The notes under the pieces were generated by a model. That model ran no database searches, was not told the DNA's origin, and worked only from the letters and a program-made list of their open reading frames with translations. Of a stretch of DNA of 64,000 nt, positions 46,407 through 55,803 are shown in pieces. The DNA is from Nodosilinea nodulosa PCC 7104 (lineage in GTDB: Bacteria; Cyanobacteriota; Cyanobacteriia; Phormidesmidales; Phormidesmidaceae), in assembly GCF_000309385.1 (NCBI RefSeq), contig NZ_JH976537.1, positions 957,426 to 1,021,425 of the forward strand. Direction: 5' to 3'. Position numbers and translations under genes: made by a program. Within the stretch, counting starts at the first letter, position 1. The number at the start of each line of letters is the position of its first letter.

Positions 46407-48341
46407 ATGGCCCACATCTGCTGTGCACCACCGCGAGTCGCCATGGAACGTCGAGTGTCATCGTTATCCCAGGGGCAACGCCTGCTCGCCGCTATCATGA
46501 TTACCGACGCGGTGGGGTTTAGCACCCGCATGTCGGTCGATGAAGAGCGCACGCTAAGGCTGATCGATCGCGACCTTACCCTAATTGGCGACATCTGCCG
46601 AGAGTTTGGCGGTACGGTGCTCAAGTCCACTGGCGACGGCCTGCTGATTTATTTCCTCAGCGCGGTTGAGGCGGTCTCCTGCGGGCTAGAGATGCAGCGA
46701 CGGCTGGTCGATCTGGCCGAAGGCCTGGAGCCTCACCAGTACCTGGATCACCGCATTGGCATTCACCTGGGCGATATTCTGGTCAGCGAGCAGGATGTGA
46801 TGGGCAACGGGGTAAACATTACCGCGCGGCTGCAAACCTACTCCAAACCCCGAGGCCTGTGTGTATCGCGCACCATCTACGACGTGGTCAAGGCCCGGCT
46901 GAATCTGCACACTACCTTTTTGGGGCCGCTGCACCTCAAAAACATCGAAGAGCCGGTGCCCGCCTACCAGCTGGCCCTCCAGGCCGAAGAGACCGAGGCG
47001 GGGCCGCAGGGGTCTGAGGATCATACCTGCACTCTGCCCATGACCACCGAGGCCCTGCTGGCCAACGCCGTGCGCACCCTCAGTACCCACACCCACAGCC
47101 TGCGGATTAAAAAACTCGTGTTTGCCACCTACCAGCAGGCCTGGGAGAACGACCCAAAGGTGTTGGAGCAGTTTGATCTGCGGGTGCTGCTGCTCTCGCT
47201 GCGCGATCGCTATCCCGCCCTGGCCGATCTGGAAGACCAGCTGCAGCGAGTGGTAGCTGGGCTAAATCGCCGAGATTTTTACAACGAAGTAACTGAGATT
47301 ATTCTCAAGCAGCTCCAGCCCTGGTACGGGCGATCGCTGTTTCAAAATTCTGAAACCGCCGATCCTGAGTTTACTCAGCTGACGGTGCGATCGCTGGAAG
47401 AACGCTGCCAGGCCATTGCCGAAACGTTCGACCAAAGCCCCGACGCGCTGCGGCTGCGCAAGCTCATCCACTGTCTCTGCCACGGCGGCTGGGAGAACGA
47501 CCCCACCTGCCTTAACCAAATCTATTTGCCAGGGCTGATTCAGCAGACCTTAACCATGGCCCCCACCACCCAGGACCTACGCTATCGGCTGGGCCGTATT
47601 GTTAAACACCTCAACCGACGGCAGCAGTACACCCGCTTGGCCAACCAAATTGTCTTGGGCTTTCAGCCGTTGTACCAAAGCCAGCCGGAGGCGTTATCCG
47701 GTGCTACGGCCCTGGTCGAATCGACAGCACTAGGGGATGCTGCGGCTCTGGCCGAACCATCCGGCCCCTCAGTCCAGAGCGTTGAGGGAGGCTATACCAC
47801 CCTCACCAGTTTGGCTGGACCTGATCAGCCCGCCGATTTGACCACCCTCCACGGTACGCTCTCCCACCCCCTGAGCTTTGAGACTGAAAATAGTGGTCCC
47901 CGGCACGATCGCTCGTCCCTGTTTGACCTGCGGAGTGAAATTCTTCAGTACGCCAACCCGCTGCGGGCCAAAATTCTGCTGTACTCTTGCCTGTACGGCC
48001 CCTTCGGCTACACCTCGCAAGACTGGTCTAACCTCAATCGCCGCACCCTCAACGATTTACTTCAGCAAACCTTTGAATATTGCCCCACCTATACTGATTT
48101 AGACAGTAAGCTATCCATTATTGCCCACTGCCTAGGCCGGGCCGGCGACGGCGGGCAGGCGGCTAGCGCCATTACCCAAGCCATGCGGGCCTACTATCCC
48201 CAGGACCCTAACGCAGCGCTAGAGCCTGCGGGAGTATCTGTCCAGAGTCAGTCATCCCCCCTTGAAAAGGGCCGGGAGTTAACTAACCTCAGCGATCGCC
48301 CTGCCGTAGTGGCCCAATCCTCCGTCCGCTCCTCTGCCTAA
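46407..48341 (+). CDS. class III adenylate cyclase with three C-terminal helical modules
   Basis: 644 residues, cytoplasmic. The cyclase homology domain (about 28-190) has both metal aspartates (D34 in MITDAVGFS, D77 in KSTGDGLL). Lys73 and D130 fit adenine recognition, and Asn137 and Arg141 (VNITARL) fit ribose/transition-state roles, so cAMP rather than cGMP is predicted. After an MTTEALLANAVRTL linker come three related helical modules of about 75 residues at about 233-307, 349-423 and 519-597. They share WENDPxxL, PT/PA-xxDLxxxL and LNRRxxY-type positions and are separated by low-complexity linkers. Their role is unknown; regulation or partner binding is inference. ATG 46443 is an alternative start. 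A pentapeptide gene begins 13 nt after the stop. Confidence 0.88.
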   Translation: MAHICCAPPRVAMERRVSSLSQGQRLLAAIMITDAVGFSTRMSVDEERTLRLIDRDLTLIGDICREFGGTVLKSTGDGLLIYFLSAVEAVSCGLEMQRRLVDLAEGLEPHQYLDHRIGIHLGDILVSEQDVMGNGVNITARLQTYSKPRGLCVSRTIYDVVKARLNLHTTFLGPLHLKNIEEPVPAYQLALQAEETEAGPQGSEDHTCTLPMTTEALLANAVRTLSTHTHSLRIKKLVFATYQQAWENDPKVLEQFDLRVLLLSLRDRYPALADLEDQLQRVVAGLNRRDFYNEVTEIILKQLQPWYGRSLFQNSETADPEFTQLTVRSLEERCQAIAETFDQSPDALRLRKLIHCLCHGGWENDPTCLNQIYLPGLIQQTLTMAPTTQDLRYRLGRIVKHLNRRQQYTRLANQIVLGFQPLYQSQPEALSGATALVESTALGDAAALAEPSGPSVQSVEGGYTTLTSLAGPDQPADLTTLHGTLSHPLSFETENSGPRHDRSSLFDLRSEILQYANPLRAKILLYSCLYGPFGYTSQDWSNLNRRTLNDLLQQTFEYCPTYTDLDSKLSIIAHCLGRAGDGGQAASAITQAMRAYYPQDPNAALEPAGVSVQSQSSPLEKGRELTNLSDRPAVVAQSSVRSSA

Positions 48342-48354
48342 GCCCCCTATCAAT

Positions 48355-49347
48355 ATGAACGCCCGTGAACTGCTCGATGCCTACGCCCGTGGCGAGATGG
48401 ATTTTAAGGGTGAGGCCTTAGTTGGCATTGATCTGGCTGGAGCCGATCTGATTGGGGCCAACATGGTGCAGGCCGACCTCGAAAACGCCAACCTGATGCT
48501 GGCCTTTCTCACCCGAGTCAGGTTTCGTCAGGCCAACCTCTCGCGGGCGCGCCTGGGTGGAGCCAACCTCAATCAGGCGGACCTGTCGGCGGCCATGCTG
48601 CGCGATGCCGACCTGCACGGCGCCAGCCTGCAAGGAGCCGACTTACGCAGTGCCAACATGGCTCTGGCCGACCTGCTAGACGCCAACCTCACTGGAGCCG
48701 ACCTGCGCAATGCCGACCTCAGCGGTGCTAACCTGACCGGAGCCTGTCTGCGAGGAGCTAACCTGCGCCAGGAAAACCGCAAATATGCCACCAACCTGCG
48801 CGGGGCAAAGCTGCGCCTGGCCGATTTGCGAGGCACTAACCTATCGGGTGCCGATCTGGCCTACGTTGACCTCAGCGGGGCCAACCTGAGCGAAGCGGTG
48901 CTGCGCGATGCCAGCTTAAAGGGGGCCAACCTGCAAGGGGCCATCTTGTGCAACGCCAACCTCAGCGATGTCGACCTCAGCCAGAGCTGTTTAGAGTCGG
49001 CGGATCTGACCTATTGTCGCTTTCCCCGCAGCAACCTCAGTCAGGCAAACCTCAACCGTGCCAATGCCAGGGGGGCCGACTTTAGCGATGCCGTTATGGC
49101 CCTGGCCAAAATGGATGACTGCGACCTGGCCAACTCTCGGTTTAGCCGGGCCGACCTGAGCCGGGTAAGCCTGCGCCGATCTGTTCTTACCAAAGCCCTA
49201 CTGGTCGAAGCCTACCTAGGCCGGGCCGATCTCACCGATAGCAACTTGAGCGAGGCTATTCTAGAGCGAGCCGAAATCAGCAGTACCACGCTGAGCAACG
49301 TCATTCTGACCGGAGCCACCATGCCCGATGGTAGTATTCACGGATAG
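48355..49347 (+). CDS. pentapeptide repeat protein
   Basis: 330 residues, almost all A(D/N)LxX repeats, e.g. LIGANMVQADLENANLMLAF and LSGANLTGACLRGANLRQEN, predicting a long right-handed quadrilateral beta helix. One break near residue 140 (RQENRKYATNL) separates two blades. There is no signal peptide or catalytic domain. Such proteins are very common in cyanobacteria and usually of unknown function. The 13-nt gap to the cyclase gene suggests co-transcription, so it may be a partner or effector of that signalling protein (inference). Confidence 0.9.
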   Translation: MNARELLDAYARGEMDFKGEALVGIDLAGADLIGANMVQADLENANLMLAFLTRVRFRQANLSRARLGGANLNQADLSAAMLRDADLHGASLQGADLRSANMALADLLDANLTGADLRNADLSGANLTGACLRGANLRQENRKYATNLRGAKLRLADLRGTNLSGADLAYVDLSGANLSEAVLRDASLKGANLQGAILCNANLSDVDLSQSCLESADLTYCRFPRSNLSQANLNRANARGADFSDAVMALAKMDDCDLANSRFSRADLSRVSLRRSVLTKALLVEAYLGRADLTDSNLSEAILERAEISSTTLSNVILTGATMPDGSIHG

Positions 49348-49361
49348 TTAGCAAGTCGTCT

Positions 49362-49421
49362 ATACCCTCTAGGCACATACCCTCTAGGCACATACCCTCC
49401 AGGCACACATTCTCCAGGCAC
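49362..49421. repeat. four tandem 15-bp repeats
   Basis: Units 49362-49376 and 49377-49391 are identical (ATACCCTCTAGGCAC). 49392-49406 differs at one base and 49407-49421 at a few. They lie between the pentapeptide gene and the DUF389 gene, 40 nt before the latter. Confidence 0.85.
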
Positions 49422-49461
49422 TACTTCAGTGACCCTGGCACCGTTAGCTGAGGACTAAGTC

Positions 49462-50583
49462 TTGAAGTTTGATCAATCCAAACTGCGGCTGTGGCTGCGG
49501 CTCGTTGGGCAGTATGGCTACCGAGGCTGGCTCGCAGTTCAGGTCTGGCTGTGGGATACCCTCCTGGGCGCAGCGGCCTGGGTTGAGAACGCCCTGTCGC
49601 CCAGGCGGCGTTTGGTTGCAGCGGGCGACTTAACTCGGCTCCGGCAAGACCTGAAAGAAGAGTCTCAGCTGAGCTGGCACTACCTGGTGCTGGTGGTGGG
49701 ATCGTGCATTATTGCTACCTTAGGGCTGCTCTCTAACAGCGCCGCCGTGATTATTGGGGCCATGCTGATTGCGCCTCTAATGCTGCCTATTCGCGGCGCA
49801 GCCTTTGGCATTCTAGAGGCGGATCGCCCCCTGATTCGCACCAGCCTTCTCGCCCTGACGGTCGGTTCGCTGCTGGCGGTAACCATCTCTGCTCTGTTGG
49901 GGGCACTGACCGGGGTAGCCCAGTTTGGCAGCGAGGTGATGGGCCGCACCCAGCCCACCCTGCTCGATCTGGGCATTGCGGTTACCGCTGGGGCGCTGGC
50001 GGGGGTCGCTAAGGTAGAGCCAAAATTGTCGAGCACCGTTGCGGGTACGGCGATCGCGGTTGCCCTCATGCCGCCCATCTGTGTCGTGGGGCTGTGGCTC
50101 GGCCAGGGCAACCTGTCGCTCAGTCTGGGGGCTCTGCTGCTCTACCTGACCAACCTGTTTGGCATTACGCTGGCCTGCATGGTGGCCTTTGTGCTGTTTG
50201 GCTACTCTATGGTGCATCGCGCCCGGCGGCCCCTGGGCATTACGCTGATCTTTACGGCGCTGCTGGTTGTCCCCCTGGGGGCCAGCACCCTGCAACTGCT
50301 CCAGCAAAACCAGCTAGAAGCGAGCATCAGAACAGCCCTGCTCGATCGCACGCTTACCTTTCAGCGCGTCACCCTGGTAGATATGGACGCCAACTGGTTG
50401 ACCACTCCGCCCGACATATCCCTCACGGTACGCTCCTCAGAGCCAATTTCCCCTAAGCAGGTGGAGCTACTGGAGCAGTTCTTAACTAAGGAAATGGGCC
50501 GCCCCTACAGGCTTACATTTTTGGTAAGCCAGGTAGAGGCGATCACAAGCAGCCCACCCGCAGCGAACAGCGACGGGCAGTAG
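49462..50583 (+). CDS. DUF389 family membrane protein
   Basis: 373 residues. After a basic N-terminal stretch, the DUF389 core has about six spans (YLVLVVGSCIIATLGLL, AVIIGAMLIAPLMLPI, SLLALTVGSLLAVTISALLG, LLDLGIAVTAGALAG, VALMPPICVVGLWLG, LLLYLTNLFGITLACMVAF). Signature blocks are SNSAAVIIGAMLIAPLM and ALMPPICVVG. The C-terminal about 90 residues form a soluble alpha/beta domain. Function unknown. The start is TTG 49462 with GAGGA 8 nt upstream; no nearby ATG fits. It converges with the next gene: stops are 4 nt apart. Confidence 0.85.
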   Translation: MKFDQSKLRLWLRLVGQYGYRGWLAVQVWLWDTLLGAAAWVENALSPRRRLVAAGDLTRLRQDLKEESQLSWHYLVLVVGSCIIATLGLLSNSAAVIIGAMLIAPLMLPIRGAAFGILEADRPLIRTSLLALTVGSLLAVTISALLGALTGVAQFGSEVMGRTQPTLLDLGIAVTAGALAGVAKVEPKLSSTVAGTAIAVALMPPICVVGLWLGQGNLSLSLGALLLYLTNLFGITLACMVAFVLFGYSMVHRARRPLGITLIFTALLVVPLGASTLQLLQQNQLEASIRTALLDRTLTFQRVTLVDMDANWLTTPPDISLTVRSSEPISPKQVELLEQFLTKEMGRPYRLTFLVSQVEAITSSPPAANSDGQ

Positions 50584-50587
50584 AGGC

Positions 50588-51511
50588 TCAATAGTCCAGC
50601 TCTTCTTCGTACTCGGTAACTTTTTTCTTTTGGGGAATATTGAGGGGTTTGGCCTGGTAGGGATGGCCCTCATCTTCCTCGGTCCAGACATCTTCGGTGA
50701 CATCCTGGAAGTCGGCTTCGTAGGCTTTGTAGCCGCTCTGATCGTCGAGGGTGGCGGCCTGGTAGCGCTCGGCGGGCTGCTGGGCCTGGAGCGGTTCTTC
50801 GATGCGCTCGGGTTCACCCCAGTCGTCATCACTCCAGCGCTCTTCGGCGGTGGCGGGGCGAGCCTTAGAGAACTCGGCGGGCACCTGTACCCCAGAGGGC
50901 AGCTGGTTGGCGGTTGACACCGGCATGATGTACTCGCTGTCATCGTTGCGGTCCCAGGGGGCGCTGCCGATACCGAGGCGCTCCAGCAGGCCAACGCTGA
51001 GCTGCACCATTTTTTCTTCGGCGCCCTCAAAGACAATTAGGCGATCGGGACCGCTGCTGACGACCTCATCGATGGAGAGTTCGTAGGTGCTAATCACCTG
51101 GTCAGGAATTTGGGGCAGCCCAAAGGAGGCGATCACAATGGTTTCTATGCGCCCGTTGGTGACGTCAAATTTAAAGCCGCGTACCCGGCCCAGGGGCTCA
51201 CCGGTTTCGGTAATCACTTCGCAGTTGACTAGGGTGCTGTAGGGGGCCACGCTGATCTCGTCTTCCATGGCGGCCTCGTCATCGACCAGAATGACGTCGC
51301 CAATTTGGCGGATGTTGGTTAGGGGCATGACCTGCTGGGTGCTTGAAACCAGCCCAGACATAATATTTTCCCGCAGGCCAATGGCCACGACTTCTCGCTG
51401 GTCTACATCAACCCAAACCTGGCTGACAATCCCTAGTCGCTGGCCCGAGTTGCGGGTAATGACCTGCGTACCTAAGAAGTCAGAGCGAAGACGATATTTG
51501 TCTAAGGTCAT
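50588..51511 (-). CDS. protein with two PRC-barrel domains
   Basis: 307 residues from ATG 51511 (MTLDKYRLRSDFLGTQVITR). First barrel about 5-80 (GQRLGIVSQVWVDVDQREVV). Second about 95-170 (GEPLGRVRGFKFDVTNGRIE). The C-terminal about 110 residues are acidic and disordered (EERWSDDDWGEPERIEEPLQ), ending VTEYEEELDY. It is a conserved cyanobacterial type, with a role in photosynthetic membranes suspected only from family distribution. The 29-residue upstream extension of the frame is rejected. It is downstream of nothing on its strand, and smc lies further upstream. Confidence 0.8.
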   Translation of the reverse strand: MTLDKYRLRSDFLGTQVITRNSGQRLGIVSQVWVDVDQREVVAIGLRENIMSGLVSSTQQVMPLTNIRQIGDVILVDDEAAMEDEISVAPYSTLVNCEVITETGEPLGRVRGFKFDVTNGRIETIVIASFGLPQIPDQVISTYELSIDEVVSSGPDRLIVFEGAEEKMVQLSVGLLERLGIGSAPWDRNDDSEYIMPVSTANQLPSGVQVPAEFSKARPATAEERWSDDDWGEPERIEEPLQAQQPAERYQAATLDDQSGYKAYEADFQDVTEDVWTEEDEGHPYQAKPLNIPQKKKVTEYEEELDY

Positions 51512-51747
51512 GTTTAATCCATCTCGTGGACCGAGACAACAGAGCGCTGGTGAAGCCAGGCATCCGGTAGACCGCATTACCCAAGGTAAATTTGGCACCT
51601 TAACCTGAATAGCTATCTTAACCAGAATCGTCTAATTCTACAGGAGGAAAGACCGAACTACCAGACGCAATCGAAGCACCCTAACCCCCCAAACACAGCC
51701 CTCTTGCCACCACCCCTCTCCGGGCCGGAGTTATCTAGGCAGAAGAG

Positions 51748-54700
51748 CTACAGCGTTGCGCCCTGGGCCTCCAGGTCGATGCCGAGCACCTGGGTGTAGG
51801 CACCCCGCGCCTGGGTGACGCCGATGGTGCGCTGGGCCGCCTCGATCATGGGACGGCGCAAACTGACCACAATGAACTGAGCCTGTTCAGCCTGGCGCTT
51901 AATCATGCGGGAGAGGCGTTCTACATTGGCCCCGTCGAGAAACATGTCTACCTCGTCGAAGGCGTAGAAGGGAGAGGGGCGATAGCGCTGGAGCGCAAAG
52001 ATAAATCCCAGAGCGGTGAGGGATTTTTCGCCCCCCGACATCGAGGCCAGCCGTCGCACGGGCTTACCCTTGGGGTGGGCCACTAGGTTGAGACCACCGT
52101 TGAAGGGGTCTTCGGGGTCTTCAAGCTGGAGATGGCCGTCGCCGTCGGAGAGTTCGGCAAAGATAGTCTGAAAGTTTAGGTTGACAGCGTCGTAGGCTTC
52201 GGTGAAGGCCTGGCGGCGCAGGGTGGTAAAGGTTTCGATCCGCAGCAGCAGCTCGGTGCGCTCTTCTTCTAGGGTGGTGAGCTTGTGGGTAAGTTCGCCC
52301 AGGCGCTCCTCGGTGCGGTTGTATTCTTCCAGGGCCAGCATGTTGACCGGCTCCATAGCTTCCATGCGGCGCTGGAGCGATCGCAGCTCTTTGCGCAATT
52401 CCTCTAAGTCGGTTTCAGGGGGAATCTCCGGCAGTGGATCGGGGAGCTCAGCCGCCTGGGTGGCCAACAACTCCTGGGCCTCGGCTAGCTGCTGACGCCG
52501 CTCCTGCTGGGTTTCGATCAGTTTTTGGCGCTCCCACTCCTGCTGCTGGGTTTGGGTACGCTGGGTGCGTAGCCGCCCTTCAAGCGCGTCGCGGGCGGCT
52601 TTTTCGGCGGCCAGGGTTTGGTCGAGGACGGCCATGGACTGGCGCAGCTGGGCGATTTCTTGATTTAAGACAGCCTGCTGCTGCTGGAGCTGGGTGAGCT
52701 GCCGGTCGCGATCGCCCTGCTGCTGGGTCAGGGCCGTGAGGGTCTGCTGGGCCTGGTCGAGGGCCAAGGTGAGCTGCTGGCGCTGGTTATGCAGATCTTG
52801 CAGGCGCTGCTCGGCGGCCCGGAGCTCCTGCTGGCGACCGCTGAGCTGGGCCTCTAGCTGCCCCACGGCAGCCTGGGCCTGCTGCCATTCGCTGTGGGCC
52901 TGGGACTGCTCTAGCTGGCTGAGGGCCTGCTGCTGACGGTCAATTTCAGCCGCTTGGATCGGTAGGGATTCTGCTAACTCTTGCAGGCGAGCCTGGGTGC
53001 TGGCAAGCTCTTGCTGATGCTGACTGAGCTGCCGGTCGAGCTGAGCACGCTGCTGGGCCTGCTGCTGCTGCTGACTCTGCTGCTGCTCGCCCGCCAGCTG
53101 AAGCTCGCGGTACTGCTGACGCTGGGCAATCAGCGTTTGAGAGAGGGTTTGCAGCGTGCCGGAGGTGGTGTTGAGATCGCGATCGCAGCGCTCCAGCATC
53201 ACCTCAATATCCCCCAGCCGCTGGCGCAGGGCCTGGGCCTCGGTAGATTCTGCCGGTTCAACGGTGCCAAAGTGCAGGCTGCCAGAGCGCGACGACACAT
53301 TGCCCCCGGTCATGGCGCCGCTGGTTTCCAGAATTTCGCCCTCCAGGGTGACGATGCGGTAGTCGCCCAGGTGCTGCCGAGCTGACTGGAGCGTGTCGAA
53401 CACCACAGTGCTGCCAAAGGTGTAGCCAAAAATATCGCGATAGCGCGGGTCGCAGTCGATCAGGTTGACGGCGTAGTCGAGAAAGCCATCGGGGCGCTTC
53501 CAGTCGGGCACCGGCGTAAACCGGGGGGCGCGAATTTTGTTGAGTGGTAGAAACGTAGCCCGCCCTGCCTTGCGCTGTTTGAGGAACTGGATGCCCTGGG
53601 CCGCCACCTGGTCAGTTTCGACAACCAGGTAGCCCAGCCGCGCCCCGGCGGCGATTTCCAGGGCTAGCTGATACTTGGGATCGACCTTGCCCAGCTGAGC
53701 CACCAGGCCGCTGATGCCCGCCAGGCCGCTCTCTAGCAGTAGCCGGGTGGCGTGGGTACCCTGGCTTTCTTGCATCGCCTGGGTTTGGGCTTCAAGTTTG
53801 TCGAGCTCGCGCTGTTTGTCGCGCTGTTCTCTGAGCAGGCGGGTCTGGGTGTCGCGCTGAACCGCTAGCTCGGCCTCGGCGGCGGCAATGCTGGCGGCGG
53901 TGGCCTGGATTTCTTTTTCTGCCGCCCCCAGCCGCTGGGGCAGCCCCGAATCTTCAGATACTAGCGGGGCTTCTCCCAGGCTGCGGTGCTGCTCGGTGAG
54001 CGCTTCGATCTGCTGCTCTAGCTGGCGCAGCCGCTCCTGGAGCCGAATCTGCTCGGCCCGCTGGGGCTCGATCGCCTGGCGCAGGGTTTCGATCGCCTGG
54101 CGCAGCTGGGTTTGCTGCTGAAGGCTGGCCTGGGACTGGGAGGCGATCGCCAGGGTGGCCTGACGGCGCTCTTCTAAGGACTGCTGCACCTGGTTTTTGG
54201 CCTCAGTCAGGGCGACTAGCTCGCCCGTGGTCAGCGACTCAATGGATTGCCCCACCTGCTCGAGGTCGCGCTGCTGCTGCAATTGGGCGATCTCGGTGTC
54301 GCGGCGCTGGGCGGCGGCCTGGTTCGTAGCCGCGCGGTTCTCCTGCTCCTGGCGCTGGAGCTGGCGCAGCTCGGCCTCGTGGGTGGCAACCTGGGCCTGG
54401 AGGGCCAGGTGCTCGTCTTCGCCCATGGCCCGAATGCGCGCGTTCAGGCTGGCCAGTTCGGCCTCCAGGGCCGCGATCGCCCCCTGCCCCTGGGCGATCG
54501 CCTGGGCCAGTCGGGCTGACTCGGCTTCGCCCTGCTCTAGGGTTTGGCGCAGAGCCGCGATCGCCCGCTGCTGGTACTGCCACAGCAGCACCGCCTCCCA
54601 CTGGCTCTTGGCCTGAAAGGTGTCCTTCAGGCGTTGGTATTTCTCGGCCTTTTGCCGATCCTGGGCCAGACGTTCGAGCTGGGTTTGCAGCTCGCGCTCC

Positions 54701-55470
54701 ACGATGCGAAAGCGATCTTCGTGATCGCGCACCGCCTCCAGTTTGCCTCGGGCCTGGTCAATTTTGCGATCGAAGGCCGCCACTCCGGCCAGCTCATCAA
54801 TGATCTCCCGGCGCTCGCGGGAGTTCATCGAAATAATGCTGGTGACATCCCCCTGAAGCACCACGTTGTAGCCTTCGGGGTAAACGTGGAAGCGCTGCAG
54901 CTGCTCGTGGAGCTGGTTGAGGGTGCAGGGCTCGCCGTTGATATAGTAATTGGAGGTATAGGTACCCTGACTGGTAACCCGCAGCCGTCGGGTCACGCTC
55001 CATTCGCGGCCCACGGGCAGAGGAACAATATTTTCAGCCGCGTCCCCAGGTGCCGAAATGTCTAGGCCGGGGGCATGGCCGTCGGTACTGTGACCATTGG
55101 CACTGTTGCTATTGACGCTGTGGCCGTTAGCGCTGGCCAGACTGGCGCTGCCGCTGGAGGCTGCGGCTCCGTCGTCGCTGCCCTCCATCAGCAGTTCGGC
55201 GGGTACGTCGCTGAGGTCGAACGTGACGGTGACGCTGGCCTCGGAGGTAGCCCGCCGACTCATCTGGTTTTGGTTGACCAGATCGGGCAGGCGATCGGCC
55301 CGCATCCCCTTGGAGCTGGCCAGCCCCAAACCAAACAACAGCGCGTCTAGAATGTTCGACTTACCCGAACCGTTAGGCCCAGACACAACAGTAAACCCAG
55401 GCAGCAGTGGAACCTGGGTCGTACCCCCAAACGATTTGAAGTGCGATAACTCGACACGCTTGATGTGCAC
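51748..55470 (-). CDS. smc: chromosome segregation protein SMC
   Basis: 1240-residue ATPase of the bacterial condensin. N-terminal head with Walker A VSGPNGSGKSNILDALL. Long heptad coils about 190-510 and 690-1030, very Gln-rich, surround a hinge about 535-660 (GISGLVAQLGKVDPKYQLAL). The C-terminal head has the ABC signature SMSGGEKSLTALGF and Walker B FYAFDEVDMFLDGANV. Unusual: between FDLSDVPAELLM and EWSVTRRLRV there is a Ser/Asn/Gly/His-rich insertion (ANGHSVNSNSANGHSTDGHA). GTG start. scpA/scpB are not adjacent. Confidence 0.96.
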   Translation of the reverse strand: MHIKRVELSHFKSFGGTTQVPLLPGFTVVSGPNGSGKSNILDALLFGLGLASSKGMRADRLPDLVNQNQMSRRATSEASVTVTFDLSDVPAELLMEGSDDGAAASSGSASLASANGHSVNSNSANGHSTDGHAPGLDISAPGDAAENIVPLPVGREWSVTRRLRVTSQGTYTSNYYINGEPCTLNQLHEQLQRFHVYPEGYNVVLQGDVTSIISMNSRERREIIDELAGVAAFDRKIDQARGKLEAVRDHEDRFRIVERELQTQLERLAQDRQKAEKYQRLKDTFQAKSQWEAVLLWQYQQRAIAALRQTLEQGEAESARLAQAIAQGQGAIAALEAELASLNARIRAMGEDEHLALQAQVATHEAELRQLQRQEQENRAATNQAAAQRRDTEIAQLQQQRDLEQVGQSIESLTTGELVALTEAKNQVQQSLEERRQATLAIASQSQASLQQQTQLRQAIETLRQAIEPQRAEQIRLQERLRQLEQQIEALTEQHRSLGEAPLVSEDSGLPQRLGAAEKEIQATAASIAAAEAELAVQRDTQTRLLREQRDKQRELDKLEAQTQAMQESQGTHATRLLLESGLAGISGLVAQLGKVDPKYQLALEIAAGARLGYLVVETDQVAAQGIQFLKQRKAGRATFLPLNKIRAPRFTPVPDWKRPDGFLDYAVNLIDCDPRYRDIFGYTFGSTVVFDTLQSARQHLGDYRIVTLEGEILETSGAMTGGNVSSRSGSLHFGTVEPAESTEAQALRQRLGDIEVMLERCDRDLNTTSGTLQTLSQTLIAQRQQYRELQLAGEQQQSQQQQQAQQRAQLDRQLSQHQQELASTQARLQELAESLPIQAAEIDRQQQALSQLEQSQAHSEWQQAQAAVGQLEAQLSGRQQELRAAEQRLQDLHNQRQQLTLALDQAQQTLTALTQQQGDRDRQLTQLQQQQAVLNQEIAQLRQSMAVLDQTLAAEKAARDALEGRLRTQRTQTQQQEWERQKLIETQQERRQQLAEAQELLATQAAELPDPLPEIPPETDLEELRKELRSLQRRMEAMEPVNMLALEEYNRTEERLGELTHKLTTLEEERTELLLRIETFTTLRRQAFTEAYDAVNLNFQTIFAELSDGDGHLQLEDPEDPFNGGLNLVAHPKGKPVRRLASMSGGEKSLTALGFIFALQRYRPSPFYAFDEVDMFLDGANVERLSRMIKRQAEQAQFIVVSLRRPMIEAAQRTIGVTQARGAYTQVLGIDLEAQGATL

Positions 55471-55803
55471 TGGCCAGCGTTACCTCAGGCTTGAGACAAG
55501 TGTACTACAGGGCAGGGGGTTTGACCACCCTTTCTGGCAATCAGGATCCACAGCGCCGTCTGGGGTGCTGCCGCCGACTAAGTTTAGTGCAAAGCGAAGG
55601 TTTTGTACGCCCCATGGCAGGGCCGCCCCCGGTCCCATGGCCAAGCGGAGGGATTGTGCCTCCCCGTTTTCTACGCTGTGGCGAAGGGCACCCGGAACCT
55701 AACGCAAAGCCCTCATCTTGGGCGCCAGAGGGGGGCGCTGCAACTTTCTGGGCGAATTTGGTCTAGATGGCACAATAGAGGGGACCTTCAACCCCCTGCC
55801 CCT
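55471..55803. other. intergenic region between smc and the yqgF-like gene
   Basis: 333 bases between divergent genes. The plus-strand frame is open through most of it but shows no protein similarity. No repeat or RNA gene recognised. Confidence 0.4.
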
